Assembly (NCBI RefSeq): GCF_012273895.1
Contig: NC_052118.1
Coordinates: forward strand, 2,108,001 to 2,172,000
DNA from: Zerene cesonia
Taxonomy: Eukaryota; Arthropoda; Insecta; Lepidoptera; Pieridae
Length of the DNA: 64,000 nt
Direction: 5' to 3'
The translations under genes and the position numbers were made by a program. Under the pieces are notes generated by a model, which saw only the letters and a list, made by a program, of their open reading frames with translations, was not told the DNA's origin and ran no database searches. Of this stretch, positions 36,291 through 48,690 are shown piece by piece. Position 1 is the stretch's first letter. Each line of letters begins with the position of its first letter.

Positions 36291-39060
36291 GTACTTGATT
36301 TAAAATGATATTACCATTCGATAGCAACGTATTTATTTTTAATCCTAGATCGACCCGGGCGAAGCCAGGTCAATATAACATCTGTATTAACTTTGATTTC
36401 TACCAATTGTCTCTCAATTATTTCCATCCATAGGTACATAATAAAAGTTTTGAAAAGGTCAATGAGTTCCCAAAACTCCAAAGTGCTTTGAATATTTTTT
36501 ATTCGACTTTCAGCATTAATCCAATAAAAGCTTTTGAAGCACTCAATCTATATGACACACGATTAAAATCCTTTTAGCTCATAAATATAACCAATAAACG
36601 ACCACTTTATCAAATCTCTGTTTCTACACTATCCCTTGGAGCAATCCTTTATAAACTAAATATTTTGATTAACGTTTACTAAGAGCACACAGCATCAAAT
36701 ATTTCATTCAATCCCCAAGTGCAACAGTTACTGACTTCTGAAATAATTAAAAGCAAAGGTATATAAAGTTGAGATATAAAGCAGTCTGCAACATCTCATT
36801 ACGGCGAGCTAGCGTGGTACCCGCACTAATAGTCTCACGAAATTGCGTCTGTATACATTTGAATATACTGCTTGTGTACACATAATATTTCTTTTAATTT
36901 GCCAAGTTTTCATTTAGTTTGGAATATAAGAAGTGTAATTAAAAAGAGAAAGTTGAAATGTAGTTATTGCATAAATGCGTAATTGCCAATGTCAATAAGG
37001 GTGGAAGGCCTATACAAATTTTAAATTTTCTAGTTTCTAAGTAAAAGTAAATTTTAAGTATTCTTAATTATGTTAACACTTTTTCATATAAAATATTTAT
37101 AAGATGAATAAAAGCTAATAGAATTACAAATGTATTATTTAGGAGGATTGGCGTAATCCTCCCAAATAAAAAAAACACACATGCATTTTCTAAATTCCCA
37201 CTGATTAATGTGAATATTATCAAAAAAATGTTAGCTATAAACTTATTATAAATCAATCTTTCAGTTTTACCTGCACCCAATAAATTTATTTAACTCAATA
37301 ATAATTATTAATTGATTCAATCTTGTTTGAAATATATAGAAAAACTGCGAGTGATACGCAAATAATTCATTTGCGCGAATAGTTGAATAGCTCTTGAGTC
37401 GAGAGCTGCGGAGTGTAATAGAAACAGTTGTTACAGCAACAACTGTCTTGTGAATGATGCACTTCTAGTGTTCCATGTAAAGAACCATTGTTTCGTGAAT
37501 GGCCTCTCAGTTTATTAACTGTTTGTATAAAAAATACAGTTTCATCATCCCATTATAGGCCAACCTATAACTATAATTCTTACAAAAATTGTATACCTCT
37601 TACTTCAAAATCGGTTATTACACTTCCACTAAGAGAGAAATAAAAAATTCTCATTTATCAAACTCCTTCCAATACACATAACAACTTTAAACATATTTCC
37701 GTATCTTACGTAATCTAACGAAATTAATAACATTTCATATAAATTGTATACAACGTTATCTATATATATTCCACGACCATTGTGTTTAATCAAATTCTTG
37801 ATATTAATAGACTGCAAAATTCATCATACCGCCTACATTCAAACTTACCGATCTTTGTCTCAGCTTAGCCAATACACACACTAAGATACGGTTACATAGT
37901 GAGTTTGCCTTTAAACAGTCCCATATGAACTGAAAGTCCGAAGCAGACCGCCACACGCCAGCGGCTCGTAATAAACGAATATGTTAAATAGAACAAAGCA
38001 ATCAGAACCGCTTGTCTGTGATCATTTAAACAGATAGTATTGAAATTGTACTTGAATCCGGGCCTTTGACGGTTTGGGCGCATGTAATTTGTCCAACAAA
38101 AGGTCAATATCGGTTGCTTGTTGATTTAATACGATTGAATGGATGTCACTTAATTAGTAAAGGATTAATTATCGTATCGTGGAACGGAATTCCGATCTTT
38201 GGGAACTTTTATGATTTCACTAATTGAGATTTTGAGCCGAGCTCGAGCGTCTGTTTTATATTATCGAAGGTTTAATTAATAAAAAAGGATATTGCTATTT
38301 TATGACATAAATCGATTTAAATAAAGACGAAAAATTTTAGTGAGAAAACCGTAATTTTGCTTTCATAATCGGTCCATTCAGACTCATTTTCAATGAAGCA
38401 GTAATACGTTTTAATCAAACACGTTCAATGAAACTTAGTAATTCACGAATTCATGTTTGTTTAAATACCTGCATTCCCCTATTCAATAATCCACGCCCAT
38501 AATAATTCCAAATAATTATTTCATAGCCATAAACTCTACACACTCGTATAAACTACGTCAACATTTTACCGACTACGCGTTCATAACGTTTCAATATCAA
38601 GTGTTACTGCATTTTTATGGAGTCCATAAAGGCAAGGACATTTCCTTACGAATGGGTTATCTAATAAAACTTATTTCACATGATGCTCATAAATTTCGAT
38701 GCGTATATTTGACAAAAATCACGCACCTTTTCGCCGCGAACGCGAGCCGCTTTCATGCAAAATATATACAGAGCACGCAATCGTTTCCTTCGATTTATTT
38801 AAGTTCTTATCTTACTGCGAATTCAACTGCTCGAAGGTAACACGCACGTACGGGCTATGTCGATTCGGAACTATCGGACAGAGGAGCAATTCGACTGCTA
38901 TATAGCTATAGACCATATAAATATGCGATATATCTTATCAGATTTTCGTAATTGATCCTGTAATATGATTACATGATAGAGCGTATATAAACATTACAAA
39001 TTAAAAATCCAGACTTATGGTTCACAGCAGAATTCTTCAAAATATCTTTATTACTGTCAC
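36291..39060. other. Non-coding sequence
   Basis: No gene recognised. A short antisense RT1 head remnant (cgacccgggcgaagcc) lies at about 36350. A hairpin pairs 37137-37149 with 37155-37167 (13-bp arms, one mismatch). The block from about 37890 to 38260 is less AT-rich and unique. Open frames at 37068-37280, 37629-37817 and 37892-38107 (minus) and two overlapping ones at 38601-38905 (plus) have no identifiable product. Confidence 0.5.
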
Positions 39061-39358
39061 CGTGAGCGGTGGTGACTTAGTGGTTAGTTCCTCAAGTAAA
39101 GTCGGTGGTTCGATACCGGGCGAGTGGGCAAGACTTAACTCATTTTTAAATTTATCTGCACATTATCCACGGCACTACTATTCGAAACGGTAAAACATCC
39201 TGCGGGGAAACAGGTATGTTCAAGAATCAAATTTCGACGACATGTGACATCTACCAACCAGCACCTGGCGAGCGCGGTAGATGATATCCCGAGCCCTCAT
39301 AGAATGCGGCCCGTGTCCCTGCACTGGGAACAAATATCTGTTGTTGATGAATGTCGTC
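39061..39358 (+). mobile_element. S1 tRNA-derived SINE, best-preserved copy
   Basis: The tRNA-like head has an A box tgacttagtgg at 39073-39083 and an intact B box ggttcgatacc at 39107-39117, about 34 bases apart, as expected for an internal Pol III promoter. The body has ctactattcgaaacgg, gacatgtgacatctaccaac and tgcactgggaaca, and a short tgttgttgatga tail closes it. The body is shared with the copies at 2341, 16862 and 23903. It is not a functional tRNA gene: the head lacks a complete cloverleaf and is fused to the SINE body. Confidence 0.88.
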
Positions 39359-42300
39359 GATGATATTTTGATATTTTTTATGCTACAGTTAAGTTTTTCT
39401 GTGCTATAACAAGCAATATATATTTCCCATAATATTTTTGTCCATTGGTATGTCTAATTGAAACATACTCATAACAGTGCGTACCAAGAAGCGAACATGA
39501 ATAGATCATACTTACCTGCAATTCAAATGTAACGTCAAACAATAAGTACCACATACACTTTCAGTATCCATTCGTTCTTTATCGTTGTATCGCTTAAAAT
39601 TTGCGAATCTCATAAAAATATTTTAGAAGCGTGTTGTTTTTCTTGCCCAGTACGTTGACAGCCTAAATGTAACAATGGGAAACAACAAAAGATCGACGTA
39701 CGTGCGTACACGGTTTCGTATCGTGCGACCTTCGAACTTGGGATTCAATTTATCGCAATGTCATCTCAACTCGCTTTATTCTTTGTGAATTATGTTTTAT
39801 ATGATCGGAAATTTCCAATTTCGTTTTAATGATGATCCGATTGGGGCGGCGTAATTTCTGGTTTTGTTTTAATCTCGAAGTATATTTCGTTTTCCAGTAC
39901 ATTTATATGATAAATTGAGTTTAATTTTCATTTTAATATAATTTTGATAATGCCATTCCTTAGTCGATTTCCCATAAATGCATCGGTTCTTTCGGATGTC
40001 TTTTTGCTATCTTGTACTAATAGAATGACAGAGATTATAAAAACTACATATAAATTTCCAAACCACGCGAACCAAATACAATATCCGATAAATTTTTACA
40101 AAAAAGCATTAAGTATTCGAAAAAAGCACGAAGCATAAATTCTGTATATTATCTGTAACATAAATTTTACTGAATTTTCGCGCTAAAACATCGTTTTATT
40201 TATATTTTTAATTACAATTACGTCAGTCAAGGTGACAGGCTGCTATGTGCAGTCGGGGCTTTATACATCGGTTATTTTGTGTAGTCACGACTCACGAGCG
40301 ATGGACCCGGCCAATGTGAGATAATATTTTATTGTAAAACCGTCATATAACACGTTTAAACTGTTTTGTTTAAATTTTAAACACATATTTAGCTTAAGTG
40401 TCTATTTCAAGCAATTTCTTTTGAAGAGACCGTTTGCCTAGTTTGGTCATATCTTATTATTACTGTACCTTTATTAATTAAATTATATAAATATGGCATA
40501 CACATCCTGTTCTATTGTAGAAACCGTAAGTCTCGAACTCCCATACAATAATTTTCTATACACAAAAATTTTAAAGAAAAACACACATAACCAAACGGTC
40601 ACCTGTCAAGAATTACACGCAAAAGATTCACAAAGAATTTACCAAAATCCCATTACGGCTAACATTTTCGATATAAAAAGCGTATACGTGTATATCAAAG
40701 TACGCCGGCTCAAAGGCATTCCCGACAATCTGGGGAGGAATTCCTACTGAGATTTAACAACCTCATAATTTAACGTAACGATGCACTGACATCCTCACCT
40801 ATATTTTCACCCACCCCTTTATCGTAGTACAATTTATTCCAGTGAAACGTAGACTGGGCTGTTTTGTTGGGAATGCTTGCAATGTAGTAGTACTATTCTT
40901 AAAGGACATATAGACTTTGATTGATATACTGTGTTAAAACGGACGGATAAAATGTTTGAAAGTAGTATAATGTAGTAATGTGATGTGAATGTGATAGATA
41001 TACTTAAGTATATCTATAATATCTAATGCTACATGCGAGACATAACACGCTTTTTAATATTTGCATCGTAATGTTATAAAATAAATCAGTACCGCAATTT
41101 AAACAATATTAAAGTATTTTTTGCATGTATTTCAATTAATGATTTAAGCCTGAACCATCAGCTTATTTCTAATGCCAATACTATTATTTCCCTTTTTATC
41201 GCAACGTCATTTTAATATCCATAATATACTTATTTTGAGGATTATATGACTTTTCACAAAACTGAGCCTTGAGCACTAACCTAAAAATGCTGAAAACTAT
41301 GAAAAATATCAAATATTCAAAGAGGAAACACAAATGAATGAAAACCTTGAGTAAATACCATAATTAACGTTATAAATTAAAAGATTCGAATTAATTTACA
41401 TACAACCTGACGACTGGATGTACACTTGTAGCTATAAGTGTATGAAACCGAGTTCCTTAATAAACTTGTTTTTAAAATGTTAAAAGACCTTTTTAAAAGC
41501 AAGTATGAGTTGATTTTATAAACACAGCGCGTTAGCTTATTTTATAAACTCTTTTATAACTCGACGCTAGTGTTTATTTTAAACGTCGCGCTTGCTTTAT
41601 TTATTTTACAAAAGATTATTACCTTGTCAAAGGTTCTGCATAATAAAACATTGAAATAAGAAGCGCATCGACCAGGAATTTAAAAAACGTCACAAACGAT
41701 TTAGGACAGAATAAGTTACAGGCTTGAAAATTTATATATTATTCGTATAATAAGACAATCAACGCGGCATAAAAAAGAGGTATTTTTAACCGATGTACAC
41801 AAAAAGATTCTGGATTTGACTGATTATTTTTTTGTTTTGTGCAACGTACTGTACGGTTTACCAATCGTTGTATGATTTTTTTAATGTTTGATTAGAAATT
41901 GTTGGTTTTGGTGCTAATTTAGAATCCGGAGTGATATCTCCATTAAAGACATTAGTAAACATTGTAGAAAAGAATTACAAACGATGCGATCTATCTCAAT
42001 AAACATTTAATTTTCAAACGAAAATAAATAAAAACTGTTTGTATTTACTTTAGCAAGCAACATTTACCATGCCACACTGCAAGCACATTATAAATAGGTC
42101 TTCAAGAAAAACCTGCAATAATACGCGATTTCTGTAACATTAATGTTACACAATCATGCTCCAGTAATTAAGCAGTTAAATGCATTTGCAATTAACCTAT
42201 TTCTTCTGGTTTTAAAATTGAAACAGCGCAATAGAAGCGCGATACCATAATACAAAAAGCTTGTTAACCCAATGAAAATAAAAGTAACTATCTGAAAAAG

Positions 42301-42715
42301 AAGCACTTGTGTTCAACACTTTGTAAAAATGGATTGTAGCAATCACGCTAATGAAAACAACGGGCCCGTCTAGTAAATATTCATTGAGTGTCTGCGAGCT
42401 GGGTGTATAGATAGAAACGCAAACAATGTCATTTTTTCTACTATTCTCTTGGGTTTGGATTTATTCGTGTTAAAAGTAAAGGGCTATTCGAACTTATTGT
42501 TATTTAATTGACTGGAGTGTAATTTTTTGACGTAGTTACCAATAAGCGGTGACCGTGTTACATGTTCATGTATATCTGAGACAGATTGGTTTTACCTCTT
42601 TGCTAATAGTAATTATATAAACATACATTATTGTTTCATTCTTTCATGGCCTGTTGGCTTGCACAATTAAGAATATATACATAAATTCCTCGCCGATTAC
42701 CACAACTTATATGTT
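39359..42715. other. Non-coding sequence with short exact palindromes
   Basis: No gene recognised. Exact palindromes lie at 40994-41017 (24 bp, centred on cttaag) and 42133-42150 (18 bp, centred on ttaa). Loosely paired arms at about 41496-41611 (aaagcaag with cttgcttt, ataaacac with gtgtttat) suggest a decayed foldback element. The 85-codon frame at 40493-40750 begins with ATG but has no recognisable product. Confidence 0.5.
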
Positions 42716-42805
42716 TACTAGCTGTTCCCTCCGGCTTTCCTCATAGTGTATACATAGCCCATATCACTGAGTAAAGTTGCAGTTTTCAAATGGCGAAAAA
42801 ATTGT
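42716..42805 (+). mobile_element. RT1-related repeat, 5' fragment
   Basis: Starts tactagctgttccctccggc and continues with cctcatagtg, tatacatagccc and cactgagtaaa, a diverged form of the head and the 'tacatagcct' block. Similarity ends soon after. Confidence 0.6.
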
Positions 42806-44090
42806 TTAAAACGAAAAAGCAGTTTTTCTATGAAAACATTACAAATGTACATACAAATCTTTTCTCTTTATAATAATTATTATTATTTATTAGTATGATT
42901 ATAGAGGAGGTTTGTAAGATTTCTACTACTTGCTATTCCATTTGACCAATCAGCTGAGACAAGTGTAATCAGAAATAGATGTCGCTGGTTTTTCTAACTG
43001 GCTAGCATGATGCACCACAAACGTTACTATGTGATAGTAAATGTTTACTCAACAGTTCATGTAATCCTTAGTAATATCAAAGTCTAATCCATATTTAATG
43101 TTTTTTCTTTCTTTCACGTGACAGCAGAGTAATTCTATGGCATGTTTTTTATATCTGTAGATAGGAGGCTAGAATATTTCGTAGGTAACTTTTCACCTTA
43201 TTGAAACATCTCGTTTTCATGGGAATTCCCAGTAAACGATGAAATTATAGCAAAACGGTTTTTTTTTATTTACCCCTTTAATTAATGTAATTAGGTAATA
43301 TGAAACGCTTATATTATAAAAGAAACGAAAAAGCTGGTTCGCTTTAAAATGTACAAAATACGTAACATTTTAGTTTTCGTGAGGAATGCTTTACTGAAAC
43401 TGAAATGGACTCGGTGCACGGAATTATTAAATTATGCTATTATTTAGAAGTAGGTTAATATAAATGGTAAAAATAATCATTCATTAATTACAATAAAGCC
43501 ATGACATATTAGACATTTTGTTCCTTCATTCAATTAAAAGCCTATTACCGAAACATATTTACAGAAACATTCCTTATATTATATTTATTTGAACAAAACA
43601 TTAGCAACAGTTTAACAAAAAAATATATATATTTCACACGCATATGTACCACCTTAACAAATCCTTTTGTAAATCTGAGCATTGTACTTACCAATTTAAC
43701 TGTTAAACATGTCTAATAAAACTTCATTGATTGTCACAACATACCTGCGATATTAAAACTGCCAATTAGAAGCGTCCACAAGGAAAGAACCCTCGTGGGG
43801 CTGGGCCGAACGGAGCACTCCATCTTAGCTGAGTTTTTATGTCAACATCAGTTTCCTTCCTTACATTTTCACGAACAACGCGCCATAATCTGCAAGAATT
43901 AAATTTACAGTTAGCTCTTAATACCTCCGCTTTAAGACTTAGAACTTGTTGCGTTTTTTTTAGTTACTCCCTGGTTGTGGCATGAATTGGCTGACTGCAT
44001 TTACCGTGTAATACCTTCTAGAATAAATGGCATGGAATTAGTTCCATACGTCGCTGTTATTACTTTTTTATTTTATTTCAAATATGATAT
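42806..44090. other. AT-rich non-coding sequence
   Basis: No gene or repeat recognised. A short CG-richer piece (gtggggctgggccgaacgg) at about 43795 may be a repeat remnant. Confidence 0.5.
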
Positions 44091-44303
44091 ACCAGCTAAG
44101 CCCCGCGGTTTTTTTGTCGGTTTGGTTTTAAGTCCGTATCCCGAGGAAATATCGGGATAAAAAGTTGTCTATATATTATTCAAGTTGTCCAGCTATCTAG
44201 TACCATTTTTCATTGCAATCGGTTAAGTAGTGTTTGCGTGAAAGAGTAACAAACACACACTCATCCTTACAAACTTTCGTTTTAACATATTAGTAGGATG
44301 GGA
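44091..44303 (+). mobile_element. RT1 repeat, near full length
   Basis: Head ccagctaagccccgcggttt, then an altered GC region, aagtccgtatcccgagg, atatcgggataaaaagttg, tccagctatctagtacc, gcaatcggttaagtagtg and the terminal attagtaggatggga. The layout matches 31231 and 61934. The open frame at 43975-44160 runs into it by chance. Confidence 0.85.
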
Positions 44304-45982
44304 TATAAATATGATTCATTTTTGAAATTTATTATTTGTATTATTTTACGTTCAGGAAGTTTATATCATCTAATGTTTCCTTTTATAATTGAAATTATTA
44401 TAAACTAGTTCTTTTTCGATATATGAAGTTAAATAGACAATGAAAAATAAGTAAATCTAAAATTTATACTTTCATCTTCGAATAATTGAACTGCATTAAA
44501 TTTCTAGCAATGTGGTTATAAACGTAGCTAATAAATTCAACTTGGCTGTTGGTTGATCTGTTTGTGAATTCGAAAAATAATTTAGGCGATGTATTCTGAC
44601 GTATAAACAGCTCGAAGCAGAACGTCCTAATTATGGCTTATTCCAGCAGATCTGTTTACATCAAACGATTATTAATCTCCGTACTTAATTTCACAATTTC
44701 AGAGCAGCATTTAGCCAAGTTAATAGATAAGCTGGCGAAACGCTATCAATCTTCATATTTCCTCAGGAACAAGTGACGGCGAACATTCGTCCCGTTAAGT
44801 GCTGCTAACGATCCGATTTCTCGGTAAATCTACGTAACGAAGTGAACAATAATGTTATTCATTTACGACGCTATGGTATAGCTTTTAAATTGGATTGCTT
44901 GGTATTTCATTCGCTCTGCAATCGTTAGTTGTAATGAGATGAGATCGATGGCTTCGTGCAATTTTATTCGTTCAATCGTATACTGGTTTGCTTGATATAT
45001 AACGTAACATTTCTTGGCGTAGATTATATTTTAATCGTATGAAATCCGTGTAGCTAATTGGTTGTTCGTTTATTTCCCTTCTGTTGTTACTTATTAATGC
45101 TTCACCAGAGTGCAAGTTTTACGGTCAGTTATGGAATGTTTTTGAATCAAGAATCAGTTTTGGTTTACAACACCATTTTTTTATTAAACTATAAACAAAT
45201 GCTATTATGTTTTTTAGTAATATGTTTTAACAGAACATAATATATTTATTACTTTAAGAATGACAATCATGACATACACAGGTAACATGGATAGAAAGTT
45301 TTTTGAAATTACAATTAAGGACTTAGTGTTGTTATAATTATAGTCCACCACTTATTAGATCTATGGCATCTTAGTAAATATGTTAAAATTGTTAATAATG
45401 CTATTATAGATAATTTTTCTCATAATAAATGTATTATAAGTTAGCGTTAGGGCACTTCATTAAAATTAAACCACTTCTCTATATCAAAGAGTAAATCAAA
45501 GCATGCTTCTGCAACTAATTAATTTTTTCCAATATTAGCAAAAATGCCGTTTTATATGATTTTGCATATAATATTAATAAAGCCTAAAAATACATGATAC
45601 TAAACAACAAATGTTGCTAACAATAAAATGATTGTACTATTTTCAAATATTATGAGAATCATAAATGATGAATGATATTTTCATAGAAGATGTGGATATA
45701 TTTTTACACCTTGTCTAAAGAATATCCCGTTACATCCACGCTAAATAGGATTGAAAATCCTATTGTACATATATGTAAAACGCATTTCAATTACATTTTA
45801 TATATAGCCGTCCGCCCCGGCTTCAACCGTGATACCTTCATTCTTTTCATAAGAACCTTTGTATTGCTATTAAAAAAATACCACTGAAAAAAAGTCAACT
45901 GAATCGATCAAGGCGTTCTTGATATTTGTGATTAATTTTTATTTATATAGATTAAACAAGCAATCAAACGTGCACACTTACA
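44304..45982. other. Non-coding sequence
   Basis: No gene recognised. The segment 44520-44850 is less AT-rich and non-repetitive. A small head-like remnant gtccgccccggcttcaaccg lies near 45811 and a short palindrome (ataggatt with aatcctat) near 45747. Confidence 0.5.
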
Positions 45983-46045
45983 CATAACTACATAGTATAA
46001 AGCAAAGTCGCTATCTCTAGTCCTATGTATGCTTAAATCTTTAAA
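45983..46045 (-). mobile_element. Retroposon tail fragment, antisense
   Basis: Reads on the minus strand as the tail seen at 10848-11037: aaagatttaagcatacata, then aaagcg or aagcga, gactttgctttatactatgt. Only about 60 bp remain. Confidence 0.6.
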
Positions 46046-47817
46046 ACTACACAACATTTGCACTAATATGCCTCATCAATAACATTTTATCCATCCTTAA
46101 AACGTAACTAAACTTCCCTCGTAAAATAATTAATTTACAACAAGTAAATAAAAGTCTCAAGTTTTATTCCATATAGAATAAAAAGTTCACGCTAAGTACA
46201 GGAATTTATATACAATTTTAGTCTCTAAAATTACCCCATTTAAAGGGTAATTGTTAAAAATTAAACAGCTAATAGTGAAGTTTGTTAACGTTCAACGTAT
46301 AATATTTCCTTGAGTAAAAATTTTAATGGACTCTAGAAAGGTTGAGTTTAGAAAGCATAAATTTTATTTTAGTACTTGCAGCTTTTACATTAACGTTTCG
46401 TTAAGACGTTTATCGCTCCCTCATTTTAGTATTAATATTAATAACCAGAGTAATCATATCTTTATGAACGAAGTGCTCTGTGATCGTCAAATATTCATTA
46501 AAATGGTATTCCGAGGATATCTCTTTCTAACCGCGGACGAAATATTCCAATTACGTTATGATTTTTTATAATTTATTGTATTGTACAGTTATAATTGAAA
46601 AACTTATAAGTATAAAGAGTTATCTGACAGGTATACATACGTATATAATGCTATGTTCTTCTGTCACAAAATTAATTAATGATAACAATAAATTATTTCT
46701 AATGAAGAGATATAAAACCCATATATAAATATTGTTTATAACAAAACTACACTAAGAGATAACTATAAAATACATTTTAAATTTACACAAAGCAAATAAT
46801 CATTGAATTCTATAAATACGAAAGAAATTGCACGATTCACATTTGCTTGTACAATATAGCAATGTTAAAGCTATTTAAAAAATGCAAACAGAAATTATAA
46901 ATGCGAAAGTAGGTTACTATGTCCGTAACTCACGGTTAAACTTTTAAATTCATTTTCACTTCAGCTGGGAGAGGAAAATATAGGAAAAGAAGTTGAAATA
47001 CTAAAAAATGTCTGGCACCTTAAATTTGGTAGTAATTAAAGCTAAGTGTAGTAAGCTCATGTGTAGCTGAAAAAATATTTCTCTTTGAATAACCTCATTG
47101 TGCTCTAATGTATTCATGTAAATAAAAGAACTTTTACATTTTAATTTTACGGTAAGAAATGTGACGCATTCTTGAATCTCATGTCTTCTTATATAAATTG
47201 AATAATTTACCTCTGCTATAAGACTACTGTAAATATAAGACAACAAAAGAGAATGCGACAACAGAGACTGTCGTCTGTCGTGTCAGTTCAAGCAACAGAT
47301 ACATTATCATCAACTAGAAAAGCCCAAAAACCTGTCGGTAACCATGATTACTATTAAATCATTTTCAAGGACAGAACAGAATAATTTTCAAATAGCAAGA
47401 GTTCGTTTTCTTAATGTTTTTTTTTTCGTAAAAATCTAGTACTCAATATGCGAGCGGCTACCTACTAAATATATCTAATATTCAAATAATATAACAATAG
47501 AGTTGAACTGACTAACTGGACTGTATGTAACTTTCGATGTTAAACCCAATGATCTTATGTTAAAATATTCAAGAAGCAACGCAAAGGTAACGTCGCAAGG
47601 ACATTAGGGGTGGATTAAAAATTCAACGAAATCCGAGCGGCTCCGCTAGCCCACTGGAGTTCACTTAGCGGATCTTGGGAACATAACTTTGCGTAAACAA
47701 AGTTGTACTTAAATAATATAAGGCTTAAAAGCAATGAGGCGTGTGAAACTCGATACGTGTTTTCTATTTTTAGTTATATGGCCTGTTTTGATTGATTCGA
47801 CGTTACTTAAGAAATGT
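46046..47817. other. Non-coding sequence
   Basis: No gene recognised. A remnant aaattataaatgcgaaagta at about 46891 is an RT1-type end, antisense. The block at 47575-47700 is less AT-rich with a partially self-complementary part (ccgctagc with agcgg). Open frames at 46326-46571 (plus) and 47001-47261 (minus) have no identifiable product. Confidence 0.5.
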
Positions 47818-48013
47818 AGTCCGGAGGCCCATATCCTTTTCCTTCCCCTTAATCATTTCTTAATCCCTTCCCAATTTAAAGTCGGCAATCCATCTGTAGA
47901 GGCGTAAGGCCTGTAATCGCCTTTACGCTTCTACAAATGTCCATGGTCGGTGGTAGCGCTTACCATCAGGCGTCCCACCAGCTCCATTGCCGACTGTGAC
48001 ATAAAAAAAAAAA
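47818..48013 (-). mobile_element. S2 repeat, gtcggcaatgg subtype, antisense
   Basis: On the minus strand it runs from a T run through tatgtcacagtcggcaatgg, agctggtgggacgcctgatg, gtaagcgctaccaccgacc and gaaaaggatatgggcctccg. The subtype is shared with 54314-54497, also antisense. It contains an internal hairpin (tgtagaggcgtaaggc paired with gcctttacgcttctaca). Confidence 0.85.
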
Positions 48014-48103
48014 CATAAAAAAAGTAGTTTCTTCAACTGTTTTTCTCGCAAATATATTTTATTTATTTTTTTATATTAGAATGTGCATATAATGAAACAA
48101 TGG

Positions 48104-48255
48104 AGGCTATGGTCGTCGTATGGTAACTACAGCCCACGAATATTTAAAGATCATAACGCCTCAGGATTAGCAGTTAGAGAAGGTATAAAGACACAATTGT
48201 TGAGGGAAAAAAGAAAGTGACCTAGCATCCGGCTTACCCATTCATTGTACTAAAC
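48104..48255 (+). mobile_element. S2 repeat, strongly diverged
   Basis: The order gcccacgaatatttaaaga, aacgcctcaggatt, aagaaagtgacctagcatcc and cggcttacccattca parallels the S2 copies (cccacgaatattcgcag, gcctcagcgat, aggcatccggct, cccactca). Identity is low and the call rests on block order. Confidence 0.5.
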
Positions 48256-48365
48256 ATATAACATTCACAGGGTATTATTTGACGCTATTTTTTGGACGAG
48301 TGTACCTTCCCCAGTGTTAGCCCAATTTCTGTCGAAGTATCCTCGATGCACAATACCGCTGCGAC

Positions 48366-48512
48366 TTTGCCCGGCGACTTTGCCCGCGTAGTCAAAGAAA
48401 ATTCCCATGGGAAAGAGATTTTTCACCGGGTTTTCACCGGGCCTATGTCACTCTCTAACCTCTTAATTATCTCCAAATACAAAAATCGCTCCGTTACGAA
48501 GAGAAAAGGAGA
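48366..48512 (+). mobile_element. RT1-related repeat, accgggg subtype
   Basis: Contains gactttgcccgcgtag, aaagaaaattcccatggga, ccgggcctatgtcactctct and aacctcttaattatctcc, the body of another lepidopteran retroposon subtype. Two micro-duplications (gcgactttgcccg and tttcaccggg) sit at its start and middle. It overlaps the 108-codon frame 48292-48618, which is therefore not a gene. The next repeat faces it tail-to-tail 24 bp away. Confidence 0.7.
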
Positions 48513-48535
48513 TAAAAGAAGCATCTTTGCACTAA

Positions 48536-48690
48536 TCTATACTAATATTATAAAGCTGAAGAGTTTTTTTATTTGCACGCACTTCCACGCAATCTCAGGA
48601 ACTACTGGTCCGATTTGAAAAATTCTTTCAGTGTTAGATAGCCCATTTATTGAAAAAGGCTATAGGTATAACGGGCGATGTCGGGGCGGC
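48536..48690 (-). mobile_element. RT1-related repeat, antisense
   Basis: Starts tctatactaatattataaag and carries ctcaggaactactggtccga, tttgaaaaattctttcagtg and gatagcccatttattgaaa, the complement of the subtype whose head is seen at 42716. The GC head is degraded to gggcgatgtcggggcggc. Confidence 0.75.

Noticed and set aside
36762..36802. TATA-like boxes followed by an initiator-like tcatta
   Set aside because: Spacing from either TATA-like motif to a possible initiator does not fit the usual distance of about 30 bases, and no frame follows. In AT-rich DNA such matches are expected by chance.
37137..37167. Intrinsic transcription terminator
   Set aside because: The hairpin followed by A residues superficially fits, but bacterial-type termination does not apply to this genome.
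39061..39125. tRNA gene
   Set aside because: A and B boxes are present, but the segment is the head of a SINE shared with other copies, and no complete cloverleaf is formed.
40493..40750. 85-codon ATG frame
   Set aside because: No recognisable domain, ordinary AT-rich codon content, no splice or gene context. It remains only a statistical possibility.
48292..48618. 108-codon plus-strand frame, the longest real one
   Set aside because: Much of it lies in two retroposon fragments (48366-48512 and 48536-48690), and the product resembles no known protein.
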